Origin: Pedobacter alluvionis
GTDB taxonomy: Bacteria; Bacteroidota; Bacteroidia; Sphingobacteriales; Sphingobacteriaceae
DNA: 64,000 nucleotides
Assembly: GCF_003664035.1 (NCBI RefSeq)
Contig: NZ_RCCK01000012.1
Span: forward strand, 1-64,000
Direction: 5' to 3'
The stretch's first letter is position 1. The number at the start of each line of letters is the position of its first letter. The notes below the pieces were generated by a model. That model did no database searches. It was given only the letters and a program-made list of their open reading frames with translations, and was not told the origin of the DNA. Shown piece after piece: positions 8,564-16,019 of this stretch. The translations under genes were made by a program, and so were the position numbers.

Positions 8564-9145
8564 TTGACGATACAACCTTTAATTGAATATTTTAAAAAGT
8601 ACCTTCCGCTAAATTCCGATGAAATAATTTTGCTTTCCGAAAGAGTAACACCAAGGAAAATAAAACGGAGGCAGATGATCTTACAGGAAGGCTTTGTTTG
8701 CAAACATTATACATTTGTTGAGAAAGGCTGTTTTAAAATGTATGGCATTGATGAAAAAGGGACGGAACATAATCTAAGGTTTGCAGCAGAAAATGATTGG
8801 GTTGCTGACCTGGGAAGTTTCTATTCGGAAAAACCAAGCAAACTGTTCATAGAGGCAATTGAACCTTCTACAATTTTGCAGATTGAGAAGCAGGACTTGC
8901 TTTATCTTTTTGTGAATTCACCAAAGTTTGACAGAAACTTTCGGGTGATCGTGGAGGAAAAATTTATTGAACTTCAAACCCGCTTGTTACAAAATTTCAG
9001 TTCAAATGCAGAGCAACGATATCTGGATTTTCTTGAACAGTATACCGAGCTATCATCAAGATTACCCAATACTCAGATAGCTTCCTATTTGGGCATCACA
9101 CCTGAATTTCTGAGCAAAATCAGAAAAGATATATCATTAAAATAA
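8564..9145 (+). CDS. Crp/Fnr-family transcriptional regulator
   Basis: The protein (193 residues) has an N-terminal cyclic-nucleotide-binding-like jelly roll (RRQMILQEGFVCKHYTFVEK, then GCFKMYGIDEKGTEH) and a long dimerisation helix. The C-terminal helix-turn-helix contains NTQIASYLGITPEFLSKIRK. The only usable start in frame is the TTG at 8564, just after an in-frame stop at 8534. Glu/Arg residues for cAMP binding are not evident, as is usual for this Bacteroidetes subgroup, so the ligand is unknown. The small gene at 9265 follows on the same strand and may be its target. Confidence 0.9.
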   Translation: MTIQPLIEYFKKYLPLNSDEIILLSERVTPRKIKRRQMILQEGFVCKHYTFVEKGCFKMYGIDEKGTEHNLRFAAENDWVADLGSFYSEKPSKLFIEAIEPSTILQIEKQDLLYLFVNSPKFDRNFRVIVEEKFIELQTRLLQNFSSNAEQRYLDFLEQYTELSSRLPNTQIASYLGITPEFLSKIRKDISLK

Positions 9146-9264
9146 TAGTTACCCTTAAACTACATTAAGACTATTTCTTAAGCTTGTTTATTGGCTGGAA
9201 AGACATTTGTAAACCATCTTTGCATCGTATAACAACTCAGTTTTACAAGTCAAAAAAATATAAA

Positions 9265-9675
9265 ATGGGAGCAACAAAAGAATTCTTCAATCAATTTTTA
9301 CAATTCATTAATACTGCTGATGAAAATTTGGCTCAACAACTAATAAGTCCTGCTGCGAAATTCTATGTGCCTTTTCAGGCTGATCCGTTGCAAGGGCCTA
9401 AAGGTTATCTAACGATTATAGGAATGATGCGCAGCGGCTTTCCTGATATTCAATGGAGTATCGAAGATATGATCGCTGAGAATGACAAAGTAGCCGTTAG
9501 ATTTACAATGAAGGGAACCCATAAAGGAACCTTCTTCGGAGTATCCGCAACCGGAAAACCAATCGCAGTTAGCGCAATGAATTTTTATCGTTTGTCTGAC
9601 AACCAGATCATAGAAGAAATAGGACAACCTGATTTGCTAGCTTTAATGACTCAAATCGGAGCTATACCACAATAA
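9265..9675 (+). CDS. SnoaL-like / NTF2-fold ester cyclase family protein
   Basis: The start at the ATG at 9265 (MGATKEFFNQFLQFINTADE) gives a 136-residue cone-shaped NTF2 fold. An upstream TTG frame would add an unconvincing 27 residues. Family-typical segments are LQGPKGYLTIIGMMRSGFPD, the IEDMIAENDKVAVRFTMKGT segment and a HKGTFFGVSATGKPIAVS segment, as in SnoaL-like polyketide cyclases and related proteins of unknown role. It follows the Crp-type regulator by about 120 bp. The actual reaction cannot be inferred. Confidence 0.85.
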   Translation: MGATKEFFNQFLQFINTADENLAQQLISPAAKFYVPFQADPLQGPKGYLTIIGMMRSGFPDIQWSIEDMIAENDKVAVRFTMKGTHKGTFFGVSATGKPIAVSAMNFYRLSDNQIIEEIGQPDLLALMTQIGAIPQ

Positions 9676-9714
9676 AATTTTCGTTGCAAAAGTCTAGCGA
9701 GATGGTTTTAAATA

Positions 9715-9747
9715 AAGAGAGACGGTTCACTATGAGCCGTCTCTCTT
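9715..9747. terminator. bidirectional hairpin terminator
   Basis: A 15-bp stem (AAGAGAGACGGTTCA pairing with TGAGCCGTCTCTCTT, one G-U pair) closes a 3-base loop. It lies between the convergent SnoaL-like gene (+) and the XRE gene (-). The A/T-rich stem ends allow termination in both directions. Confidence 0.8.
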
Positions 9748-9772
9748 GTATTTTATGAACTTGATAGAAAGC

Positions 9773-10177
9773 TTACTGATTTCCTTTTTTCAATAATTCT
9801 ACCTTTTCATGCTCACTCTGTAACAAACGCTCCAAAAGGGCTACCTTCTCATCATAAAGTTCTACAATCTTATCCAAAGGATTAAATGAGCATTGATAAT
9901 TTAACGATGCTGAATTATCGTGGTAAGTATTTCCAATTATATTAAAAACAGCCTCTTCACTGAAATTTTTAATAGCATCCACGCTGAGGCCTAAGACCTT
10001 TGCTATTTTTTCTAATGTTGCAACTTCAACTTCCTCACTCTGCTCAATCTTTGAGATAGTCTGCTGGCTTACGCCAAGTTCAATAGCAAGAAAATCTTGT
10101 TTTATACCACGTATTTCCCTGATACGGCTGATCTTTCTGCCGATATGCACTTTGTTAGATTTTGTAGGCGTTTCCAT
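9773..10177 (-). CDS. XRE-family helix-turn-helix regulator
   Basis: I take the ATG at 10177 as the start (METPTKSNKVHIGRKISRIR); the longer frame to 10273 would overlap the operator region. The 134-residue protein has a Cro/C1 HTH (QDFLAIELGVSQQTISKIEQ) followed by a linker and a C-terminal helix rich in Glu and Lys (DEKVALLERLLQSEHEKVEL) that may form a coiled coil. It is divergent from the HEPN gene at 10306 across 128 bp with three inverted repeats. It is likely the autorepressor and regulator of that operon. This family recurs in Bacteroidetes integrative elements. Confidence 0.92.
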   Translation of the reverse strand: METPTKSNKVHIGRKISRIREIRGIKQDFLAIELGVSQQTISKIEQSEEVEVATLEKIAKVLGLSVDAIKNFSEEAVFNIIGNTYHDNSASLNYQCSFNPLDKIVELYDEKVALLERLLQSEHEKVELLKKGNQ

Positions 10178-10232
10178 AAAGCAAATATAATAAATTCCTA
10201 AGATAGTAATGAACCAATGTATTGTAGTAAGA

Positions 10233-10296
10233 TACCAATTTAATTGGTAGGTTACGGCATTGCCGTACCTCATTTTTGATCTCAGAAATCAAAAAT
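10233..10296. promoter_or_regulatory. divergent promoter with three inverted repeats
   Basis: Three palindromes follow one another: TACCAAT-TTA-ATTGGTA (10233-10249, perfect), TACGGC-ATT-GCCGTA (10253-10267, perfect) and ATTTTTGAT-7-ATCAAAAAT (10272-10296, perfect arms). They fill most of the space between the XRE and HEPN genes. An extra ACCAAT half-site occurs near 10213. The first palindrome is a plausible XRE operator. Confidence 0.6.
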
Positions 10297-10305
10297 GTCA
10301 CGATT

Positions 10306-11205
10306 ATGGAAACACAATTCTCGCAATCTGGTCAGTTCCAGAAAGAAAATTTTTCAGCCTTTATAAAAGAGCTGGTTCAAAAATTCAAGCCCGAGCAAAT
10401 ATATAGCTTTGGAAAATACATCGATTTTAAAGTCAATAACGGGTGCTTTATACAGAACCATAGTACAGAAAACTATCATTATTTTTTGCTGATGGTCACA
10501 GAAAGCGTCACCAGAATTGAACACGAGGTGCAAGACTTTGCCAATAATAAATACCCTTTCGGAAAAATCACCATATTGGCTCATGGGCAAGAAACCATTG
10601 CAGCGGCAATAAAGGCCAATAACAGGTTTTTCATTACCATTTATAACGAGGGTAAAATTCTCTATAGTCGGGATGGTATGGTACAACCTTTCCAGGCTAT
10701 AAGTTTGATTCCCACACAGGGAGCAGTAAAAGCCCAAAAACATTACAACCATCGCTTTCCGTTGGCAACAGGTTTTTTAAAAAGTGCAAAAGAATGCCTG
10801 ACCAACCAACATTACAATCTTAGTGCATTTATGGCACATCAGGTAGTAGAACAATGCTGTATTGTTTTGATCAGGGTTCATCTGGCTTACCGTTCTGATA
10901 TACACAACCTGTATAGACAACTTCGGTTGTGCGATAGCTTTTCTCCGGCACCATCAAGGCTATTTTTATCGGGCAGTGAAGAGGACAAACGGCTCTTTGA
11001 CATTATGGTAAAAAGTTATTCCGCTGCACGTTACAAGGATAACTTTAAGGTTGAACTAGTCGATGCGGAGCAAATTTTCACCCGTGTTTCAACCTTTTTA
11101 AAGCTTACTGAAATTATGTGCAGTGACAAGATAAAATCCCTTGCACAAGTGGCAGAATCCTACACACAACTAAAAAAAGAAAGAGAGGTGGATTATGCCG
11201 GATAA
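10306..11205 (+). CDS. HEPN-domain protein with a nucleotidyltransferase-like N-terminal half
   Basis: I choose the ATG at 10306 (METQFSQSGQFQKENFSAFI), not the upstream TTG at 10276, which lies inside a palindrome. The 299-residue protein has an N-terminal half with an alpha/beta look (KPEQIYSFGK, YFLLMVTESV, FGKITILAHGQETI) that resembles a degenerate MNT nucleotidyltransferase. The C-terminal HEPN helical bundle has FMAHQVVEQCCIVLIRVHLA and RSDIHNL, an R-x3-H variant of the HEPN R-x4-6-H motif. Many HEPN proteins are RNases in toxin-antitoxin or defence systems. The next gene overlaps by 11 bp, so the two form an operon. Confidence 0.8.
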   Translation: METQFSQSGQFQKENFSAFIKELVQKFKPEQIYSFGKYIDFKVNNGCFIQNHSTENYHYFLLMVTESVTRIEHEVQDFANNKYPFGKITILAHGQETIAAAIKANNRFFITIYNEGKILYSRDGMVQPFQAISLIPTQGAVKAQKHYNHRFPLATGFLKSAKECLTNQHYNLSAFMAHQVVEQCCIVLIRVHLAYRSDIHNLYRQLRLCDSFSPAPSRLFLSGSEEDKRLFDIMVKSYSAARYKDNFKVELVDAEQIFTRVSTFLKLTEIMCSDKIKSLAQVAESYTQLKKEREVDYAG

Positions 11206-12481
11206 AACTATTCCATCGATGAACTTCTTTCATTTGCCCTTTACGCCAAATACAAGAATACTTACAGAAAATACACTGAACCAATATTCCGAAATCAGAA
11301 AACCCAAAAGGGGTTATTTCCCCATTAAAATCAGAAAAATATCTTTCAGCAATGAACTGCTCGTAATAGGTGTAATTCTGGACAAAGAGCCTGAAGAGCT
11401 TGTTTATATCAAAGTCACCACATCCAAACTACTGGTGAGCTGCAGCGTTGATACCCATGAAAACTATTTGAGCCGATACGCTTATTTTTCGCTTAACCAA
11501 CTGATGTACTATCATACTGAATACGATTTCGAGGACTATTATTGGCCGGGATTCTTTGATCAGGAAACAGGGGTATCTAAGTATCTGATGATCCATAAGT
11601 CAAAGGACAGTTTATATGTATCATCAAAAGTGAGGTATAAAGGCTTATATAAACCTGGAAAACAACTTCCTAATATATCTGCAAATATAATTGAGCTACG
11701 AAAAGCAGTTCCCTCAATTCAGGAACAGCCACCGAGTGAGACCCACATCGTATTGAGTTTCTGCTTGGCAGACACTAACAATGAAAGATACCGAACTAAC
11801 CATTACCCTTTTCTAATTCCTTGTATAGGTATATTGAACAAAGGCAAAACGGGAGTTAGGAGCTTTAAAACATACGTACTTAATGAAATGCACCTTTCGG
11901 AAATTGATCTTACGGACGAACAGCAAAGCCTCGTTGAGATTTGCTTCGACATGAAAAAGATAGCCTTAGTTGCTAACCCAGAATATAAAGAAGACGCTCA
12001 TAGTCTAGCTGAAAAACGGAAACAGAACCAATATAATTTCAATCAGCTTTTTGAGCTATGGCAAAAGGCGCTCCCTTTACTTTCAGGAAGGCTGTATACA
12101 CACTACAGTTATACGTATGGAATGCGTAATGTAAAGAGCAAACCGATAAGATCGTATATGACTCCATGCGAAGTTAATAATGAAACACCAGAAATCTGCT
12201 TTCTATGGAAAGATAAGGGCGATTATTATAAACTGGAGCTTCGATTAATGCTTCTAGGAAAAATACATCCGCTACAATATTACTTCAATACCGCTTTCTT
12301 TGCTATGCTGAGCTACAGCCCGAGAAAATATGTGCTATTGAACTCTGTTGTAGATAGCGAACTGCTTACTTATTTTCAGCAAAGCCAATTTCAGCTCTTA
12401 GTACTAAAGAAACACTATGACGGTGATTTTAAAGATTTTGTAGATCAACTAAGGATGGGATATAGGTTTATTGATAAATAA
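11195..12481 (+). CDS. uncharacterised 428-residue protein in operon with the HEPN gene
   Basis: I do not recognise the family with confidence. The ATG at 11195 overlaps the end of the HEPN gene by 11 bp, which implies translational coupling. There is no signal peptide or membrane segment, so it should be cytosolic. The C-terminal part (EICFLWKDKGDYYKLELRLM, then YVLLNSVVDSELLTYFQQ) reminds me of the domain that precedes the ATPase core in large Bacteroidetes SNF2-type helicases. No Walker or helicase motifs are present, so it may be a stand-alone version or a truncated relative. Confidence 0.6.
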   Translation: MPDKTIPSMNFFHLPFTPNTRILTENTLNQYSEIRKPKRGYFPIKIRKISFSNELLVIGVILDKEPEELVYIKVTTSKLLVSCSVDTHENYLSRYAYFSLNQLMYYHTEYDFEDYYWPGFFDQETGVSKYLMIHKSKDSLYVSSKVRYKGLYKPGKQLPNISANIIELRKAVPSIQEQPPSETHIVLSFCLADTNNERYRTNHYPFLIPCIGILNKGKTGVRSFKTYVLNEMHLSEIDLTDEQQSLVEICFDMKKIALVANPEYKEDAHSLAEKRKQNQYNFNQLFELWQKALPLLSGRLYTHYSYTYGMRNVKSKPIRSYMTPCEVNNETPEICFLWKDKGDYYKLELRLMLLGKIHPLQYYFNTAFFAMLSYSPRKYVLLNSVVDSELLTYFQQSQFQLLVLKKHYDGDFKDFVDQLRMGYRFIDK

Positions 12482-12580
12482 AGATCACGAAAAAATTAAA
12501 AAATTGAAATTACATGTTTACCTATCAATTGTTCATGTTCATTAGGATTTAGGGGTATGGTTATTGTAGAAATAATTCTT

Positions 12581-12588
12581 TATTTTTG
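12581..12588 (+). promoter_or_regulatory. probable -7 box of the vapBC promoter
   Basis: TATTTTTG fits the Bacteroidetes -7 consensus TAnnTTTG and lies 23 bp before the ATG at 12612. No well-spaced -33 TTG is obvious. Its position argues for the ATG at 12612 rather than the TTG at 12588, which would overlap this box. Confidence 0.4.
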
Positions 12589-12611
12589 TGTTAACACTCA
12601 ATATCATATCC

Positions 12612-12842
12612 ATGCACATAGAAACACGTAAATTACATTTGATAGAAGAAATGCTCAAAGTAAAGAGTGAAGCTACTTTATCTGCTTTGGAGAAGCTATT
12701 AAAGAATACCAATAATAGAACAGTTAAGAAAACGCTAAGCTTAAAAGATTTTTCTGGAATCTGGTCGAAGGACGAGGCGGAAGAAATGGAACGTATTATT
12801 GCAGAATCTTGTGAAACAATCCACCCAGATGACTGGAAGTAA
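12612..12842 (+). CDS. VapB-like antitoxin of a VapBC pair
   Basis: This 76-residue acidic protein starts MHIETRKLHLIEEMLKVKSE and contains a short helix-rich N-terminal half. A C-terminal toxin-binding tail follows: SLKDFSGIWSKDEAEEME, then a Cys-Glu-Ile segment ending DDWK. It directly precedes a PIN-domain gene and overlaps it by 14 bp, the usual antitoxin-first order. Antitoxins of this type neutralise VapC and repress their own promoter. Confidence 0.8.
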   Translation: MHIETRKLHLIEEMLKVKSEATLSALEKLLKNTNNRTVKKTLSLKDFSGIWSKDEAEEMERIIAESCETIHPDDWK

Positions 12843-13221
12843 CCTATTAGACACCAATATCGTTATTGAGTTATTTAAAGGCAATCCAACAATTACAGAG
12901 TTTCTTGAAACCTTAGAGGAGGAAATAAATATTCCTTTTGCTGTATTAGGGGAACTATATCTGGGTGCTTACAGATCAGCTAACCCAAAAAAGCACATTA
13001 AACAGATCAACTCTTTTCTAGAAAGGTGTAATGTTCTTATTGCTGATGATGAAACAGCAAATCACTATGCCTTAATCAAAACTGCCTTGTTGCAAAAAGG
13101 TAAGCCAATACCGGAGAATGACATGTGGATAGCCGCAGTATCAAAGCAATTTGACCTAAAGTTACACACCAAGGACAAGCACTTTAAGGAAATAGACAAC
13201 CTAAATTTAAAGAGCTGGTAA
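12829..13221 (+). CDS. VapC-like PIN-domain toxin ribonuclease
   Basis: The start at the ATG at 12829 gives MTGSNLLDTNIVIELFKGNP, with the first PIN acidic residue in LLDTNIVI. Other PIN hallmarks follow: a Glu in IPFAVLGELYLGA, Asp in PENDMWIAAVSKQFDLKL and the terminal KDKHFKEI. The 130-residue length is normal. VapC toxins are Mg2+-dependent RNases that often cut tRNA or rRNA. The overlap with the antitoxin gene supports a functional pair, probably stabilising the surrounding island. Confidence 0.9.
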   Translation: MTGSNLLDTNIVIELFKGNPTITEFLETLEEEINIPFAVLGELYLGAYRSANPKKHIKQINSFLERCNVLIADDETANHYALIKTALLQKGKPIPENDMWIAAVSKQFDLKLHTKDKHFKEIDNLNLKSW

Positions 13222-13404
13222 TCCTTGACATATATTTGCTTATTAATCAGCACCACCCGCACGGTGCGGCCTGCGAAACCCCATCACACGTAAGCCAACC
13301 CGCTGTTCTCGCTCTGGGCATTTACGGAGTTGTTTACCTTGGTTTCCTGCCATAGTACATTGGTCGTGTGGTATATGATCGGCACCCTTTGCAGTGGGAC
13401 AAAA

Positions 13405-13432
13405 ACCACGCATTGCAATAACAATACGTGGT
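13405..13432 (-). terminator. terminator downstream of the integrase
   Basis: An 11-bp stem with one mismatch (ACCACGCATTG / CAATACGTGGT) and a 6-base loop lies 28 bp past the integrase stop. On the minus strand it is followed by a run of five T, as in an intrinsic terminator. Confidence 0.7.
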
Positions 13433-13460
13433 CAGTAGATGAAAAGTGCTATTGCTTTTA

Positions 13461-14786
13461 TTACGACGCTTCTTCCATTTCTGGTGTTACTACAGTGTAT
13501 TTTTCCCGGATCAAGGCAATATCAGCGCTTATTTTCGATTCTGTAACTTCATTAGCTTTGGTATGTTGAGCAACAAATTTCCCCATAAGTGGCGCCATAT
13601 CTTCACTTACTTTGGTATCCAATACTTTGGCATATAATTGTGTAGTACGGATATTGGTGTGCCCAAGCATTTTAGATACGCTTTCGATAGGTACACCGTT
13701 CAATAAAGTTACGGTGGTGCCAAAAGTCCGTTTGGCTATCCGGTTTCCTAATGTTTTATTAACGCCTGAAAGTGCCGCAATTTCAACCAGATATTCGTTC
13801 ATCTTTTGATTGCTTGAAATTGGTAGAGCCTTGTTGTTATGAAGGCAATAAGGGTGATCTTTGTACTTTTCCAGAATGCTTGCCGCTATTGGCAGCAAAG
13901 GTATTGCCACCCTTGTATCTGTTTTTTTTCTGTAGGTAAATATCCAACGTTCGCCGTCAACCCCAATACTTACATCGGCTAGTTTAAGTTTTTGAACATC
14001 TGCATAAGAAAGTCCGGTATAACAACTGAACAGGAAAAAGTCACGTACCTGCGATAACCTTGCGGTAGTAAACTGTTTTTCGGTGATCTTATGCAATTCA
14101 TCTGCGGTTAAAAATTCCCTGTGGACAGGTTTTGATTTAAGCGTATGCCCAAAGAAAGGGTCGGTATTAATCCATTTATACTTCCGGCAGATGCTTACGA
14201 TCTTTTTGAGATTTTTAATATGCTTATTTGCGGTGTTGGTATCGTTTTCCTTTACCGTATGCAGGTAGAAGTCAAAACCGTGGATAAACTCGTGGTCTAT
14301 ACGTTTTACATTAAAATCGGTTCTGTTGTATTTGGCGGCAATGAACTCTTCTACATGCCTTTCCAATACTTCAAATCTTCTAAGCGTGCCAGGCGCATAT
14401 TCTTCTTTCTCCACCAATGCTTTCATTTTTTCATTGTGAGTTTTAATGGCCTCCAATATGGTGTGTGCTTTTTCTTCTTTACCTAAGAATTTGCATTTAA
14501 CACTATCAGCAGTTATTTCAGCTCCGTCCACGCTTAACTGGCTATGGGCTGCATAAACTTCCGCTTTCATATTTTCCAGATAGGCATTCAGTATTTTAAC
14601 ATCTTCCTTTGTGCCGATGACTTTTCCGGCTTTTGCATTCCACCGCTCTGGTTCGCAATTTCTGCTTGTTGACATTTCCGCACGAATCCCGTCCACCGTA
14701 ATTCTTAAAAAGATAAAGTAAACAGCCCCTTTTATGTAGTTTTTTGGCTTTTTCAAAAAGAAAAGCACGCTAAAATTAGTTTTCAT
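13461..14786 (-). CDS. Bacteroidetes-type tyrosine integrase with altered catalytic motif
   Basis: The ATG at 14786 gives the family-typical start MKTNFSVLFFLKKPKNYIKG and 441 residues. Domains in order are an arm-DNA-binding region (to about 100), a SAM-like core-binding domain (about 115-215) and the catalytic domain. In the catalytic domain I see CYTGLSYADVQKL, in the position where this family has no first Arg; a Lys in YRKKTDTRVAIPLLP; MLGHTNIRTTQLYAKV with the second His and the Tyr nucleophile. The central HxxR box reads RIAKRTFGT, so both the His and the Arg are replaced. The gene lies 249 bp from tRNA-Lys, a typical island end. Confidence 0.93.
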   Translation of the reverse strand: MKTNFSVLFFLKKPKNYIKGAVYFIFLRITVDGIRAEMSTSRNCEPERWNAKAGKVIGTKEDVKILNAYLENMKAEVYAAHSQLSVDGAEITADSVKCKFLGKEEKAHTILEAIKTHNEKMKALVEKEEYAPGTLRRFEVLERHVEEFIAAKYNRTDFNVKRIDHEFIHGFDFYLHTVKENDTNTANKHIKNLKKIVSICRKYKWINTDPFFGHTLKSKPVHREFLTADELHKITEKQFTTARLSQVRDFFLFSCYTGLSYADVQKLKLADVSIGVDGERWIFTYRKKTDTRVAIPLLPIAASILEKYKDHPYCLHNNKALPISSNQKMNEYLVEIAALSGVNKTLGNRIAKRTFGTTVTLLNGVPIESVSKMLGHTNIRTTQLYAKVLDTKVSEDMAPLMGKFVAQHTKANEVTESKISADIALIREKYTVVTPEMEEAS

Positions 14787-14911
14787 AACGATAACATTAA
14801 GGTTAAACAAAAATAGCTTTGCAGTTTCATTCATACAAGATGTTCATCCATTAAACGAGTTGAATATCAATGTTTTAATACGAATTAGGGGAGTTTGATA
14901 TTATAAAGAAC

Positions 14912-14930
14912 GACGCACCGAATGACGCAC
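14912..14930. repeat. direct repeats GACGCAC upstream of the integrase
   Basis: GACGCAC occurs at 14912-14918 and 14924-14930, a 12-bp period, between the integrase start and the tRNA-Lys. Such short repeats next to an integrase could be arm-type recombinase-binding sites. This is inferred only from position. Confidence 0.3.
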
Positions 14931-14976
14931 ATTTTATATGCGATTTCGTGCATATTTTGGCATAACCCGTAAAAGC

Positions 14977-15010
14977 AAAAACCCTGCAATCATTTGATTT
15001 GCAGGGTTTT
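14977..15010 (-). terminator. terminator of tRNA-Lys
   Basis: A long stem (AAAACCCTGCAATC with GATTTGCAGGGTTTT, one bulged base) starts 24 bp past the tRNA 3' end. On the minus strand it ends in a T run. It would also work toward the integrase side. Confidence 0.75.
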
Positions 15011-15034
15011 AGTTCTCTTTGATATTGTTTCTTG

Positions 15035-15107
15035 TGATCCCGCTGGGATTCGAACCCAGGACCACTACATTAAAAGTGTAATGCTCTACCAGCTGAGCTA
15101 CGGAATC
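15035..15107 (-). tRNA. tRNA-Lys (anticodon TTT)
   Basis: The minus strand folds as a 73-nt cloverleaf. The acceptor is GATTCCG pairing with CGGGATC (one T-G pair). The D-arm is GCTC AGCTGGTAGA GAGC-like, and the anticodon stem TTACA/TGTAG encloses CTTTTAA (anticodon TTT). The T-arm is CTGGG-TTCGAAT-CCCAG, with discriminator A. CCA is not encoded. It has its own promoter and terminator. Its 3' end faces the integrase gene, so it is the likely attachment site of the island to its left. Confidence 0.95.
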
Positions 15108-15131
15108 ATTTTCCTTTTGTTTAAGGAGGTG

Positions 15132-15161
15132 CAAATATAGAGATAAATCCTTTCTTTGCAA
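15132..15161 (-). promoter_or_regulatory. promoter of tRNA-Lys
   Basis: On the minus strand, TTG (15161-15159) is followed after exactly 19 bp by TATATTTG (15139-15132). This matches the Bacteroidetes housekeeping promoter TTG-N19-TAnnTTTG, and the -7 box lies 24 bp before the tRNA. Confidence 0.75.
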
Positions 15162-15317
15162 ATGTTTTTACAAAATGTTTTAGGCCTTTATTGTTAAAAT
15201 AAAGTTATCAGGGTGTAACTTCTTGATTTTAAAATGGCTAAGCGCCAAAAATAATTTTCATCTTTTAAAAATAAAAAGTTGAACAAGCTAAATAGGGGTG
15301 TGCTTACCCGAAATATA

Positions 15318-16016
15318 TTATTTAACCGACTTCGGTATAAAGTTCAAAAACGACTGAAACTGTGCTTTATGTTTGTTTTTATCCAGTTTAAAATAAAAGG
15401 CACCACGTCTGGAGTTCGATTTATCTTTTTCTGCTTGTTTGATTAATAAGCCACTGGCGGTAATTTTACGGATAAAGTTGCGGTTATCAATCGGTGTATC
15501 GTACACCTGTTCGTATAAAGCCTGCAGTTGTGGTATGGTAAAGCGTTTGGGTAATAACTCGAACAAAACAGGGTGGAGGGCGGCCTGATAACGGATTTTA
15601 TCCATCGCTGCTTTAACCATAACGTTATGGTCGAAAATCAGTTCAGGAACTTCTTTAAGTGTAAACCATTCTGCATGGTATTGATCATTAATCTGTTTGC
15701 TGTATTTATTGATATCGATCAGCGCAAAATATACTACCGATACCGTCCGTTCAATCGGATCACGGTCCGGGCTACCGTAAGCATGCAGCTGCTCTAAATA
15801 TACATCGTGCAGGCCGGTAAGCTCCAAAAGGATCCGCTTCGCAGCACCATCCAGGTTTTCGTTTTCGCCGATAAAACCGCCCATTAAGCTCCATTGGTCT
15901 TTTATTGGCTCAATGGCCCTTTTAATAACCAAAAGTTTCAGTTGTTCGCCGTCGTAACCAAAAATAATACAGTCTACGGCAACCAATACAGGTTTTTGAT
16001 TTAGATATTTTTTCAT
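15318..16016 (-). CDS. NrtR/AraR-like transcriptional regulator with a degenerate Nudix domain
   Basis: This 232-residue protein has an N-terminal Nudix fold (VLVAVDCIIFGYDGEQLKLL, MGGFIGENENLDGAAKRILL). The catalytic Nudix box G-x5-E-x7-REUxEE is broken: the RE and EE positions read KR and LEL. A C-terminal winged helix follows (RFTIPQLQALYEQVYDTPID, NRNFIRKITASGLL). Regulators of this type bind sugars or NAD metabolites and repress catabolic genes; Bacteroides AraR is an example. It is in operon with a HAD hydrolase (3-bp gap) and next to a divergent aldose epimerase, which fits a sugar-sensing role. Confidence 0.88.
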   Translation of the reverse strand: MKKYLNQKPVLVAVDCIIFGYDGEQLKLLVIKRAIEPIKDQWSLMGGFIGENENLDGAAKRILLELTGLHDVYLEQLHAYGSPDRDPIERTVSVVYFALIDINKYSKQINDQYHAEWFTLKEVPELIFDHNVMVKAAMDKIRYQAALHPVLFELLPKRFTIPQLQALYEQVYDTPIDNRNFIRKITASGLLIKQAEKDKSNSRRGAFYFKLDKNKHKAQFQSFLNFIPKSVK

Positions 16017-16019
16017 GGT

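Noticed and set aside
13222-13404. Region between vapC and the integrase terminator searched for a further toxin or cargo gene.
   Set aside because: No frame of useful length has protein-like composition; only the integrase terminator is supported.
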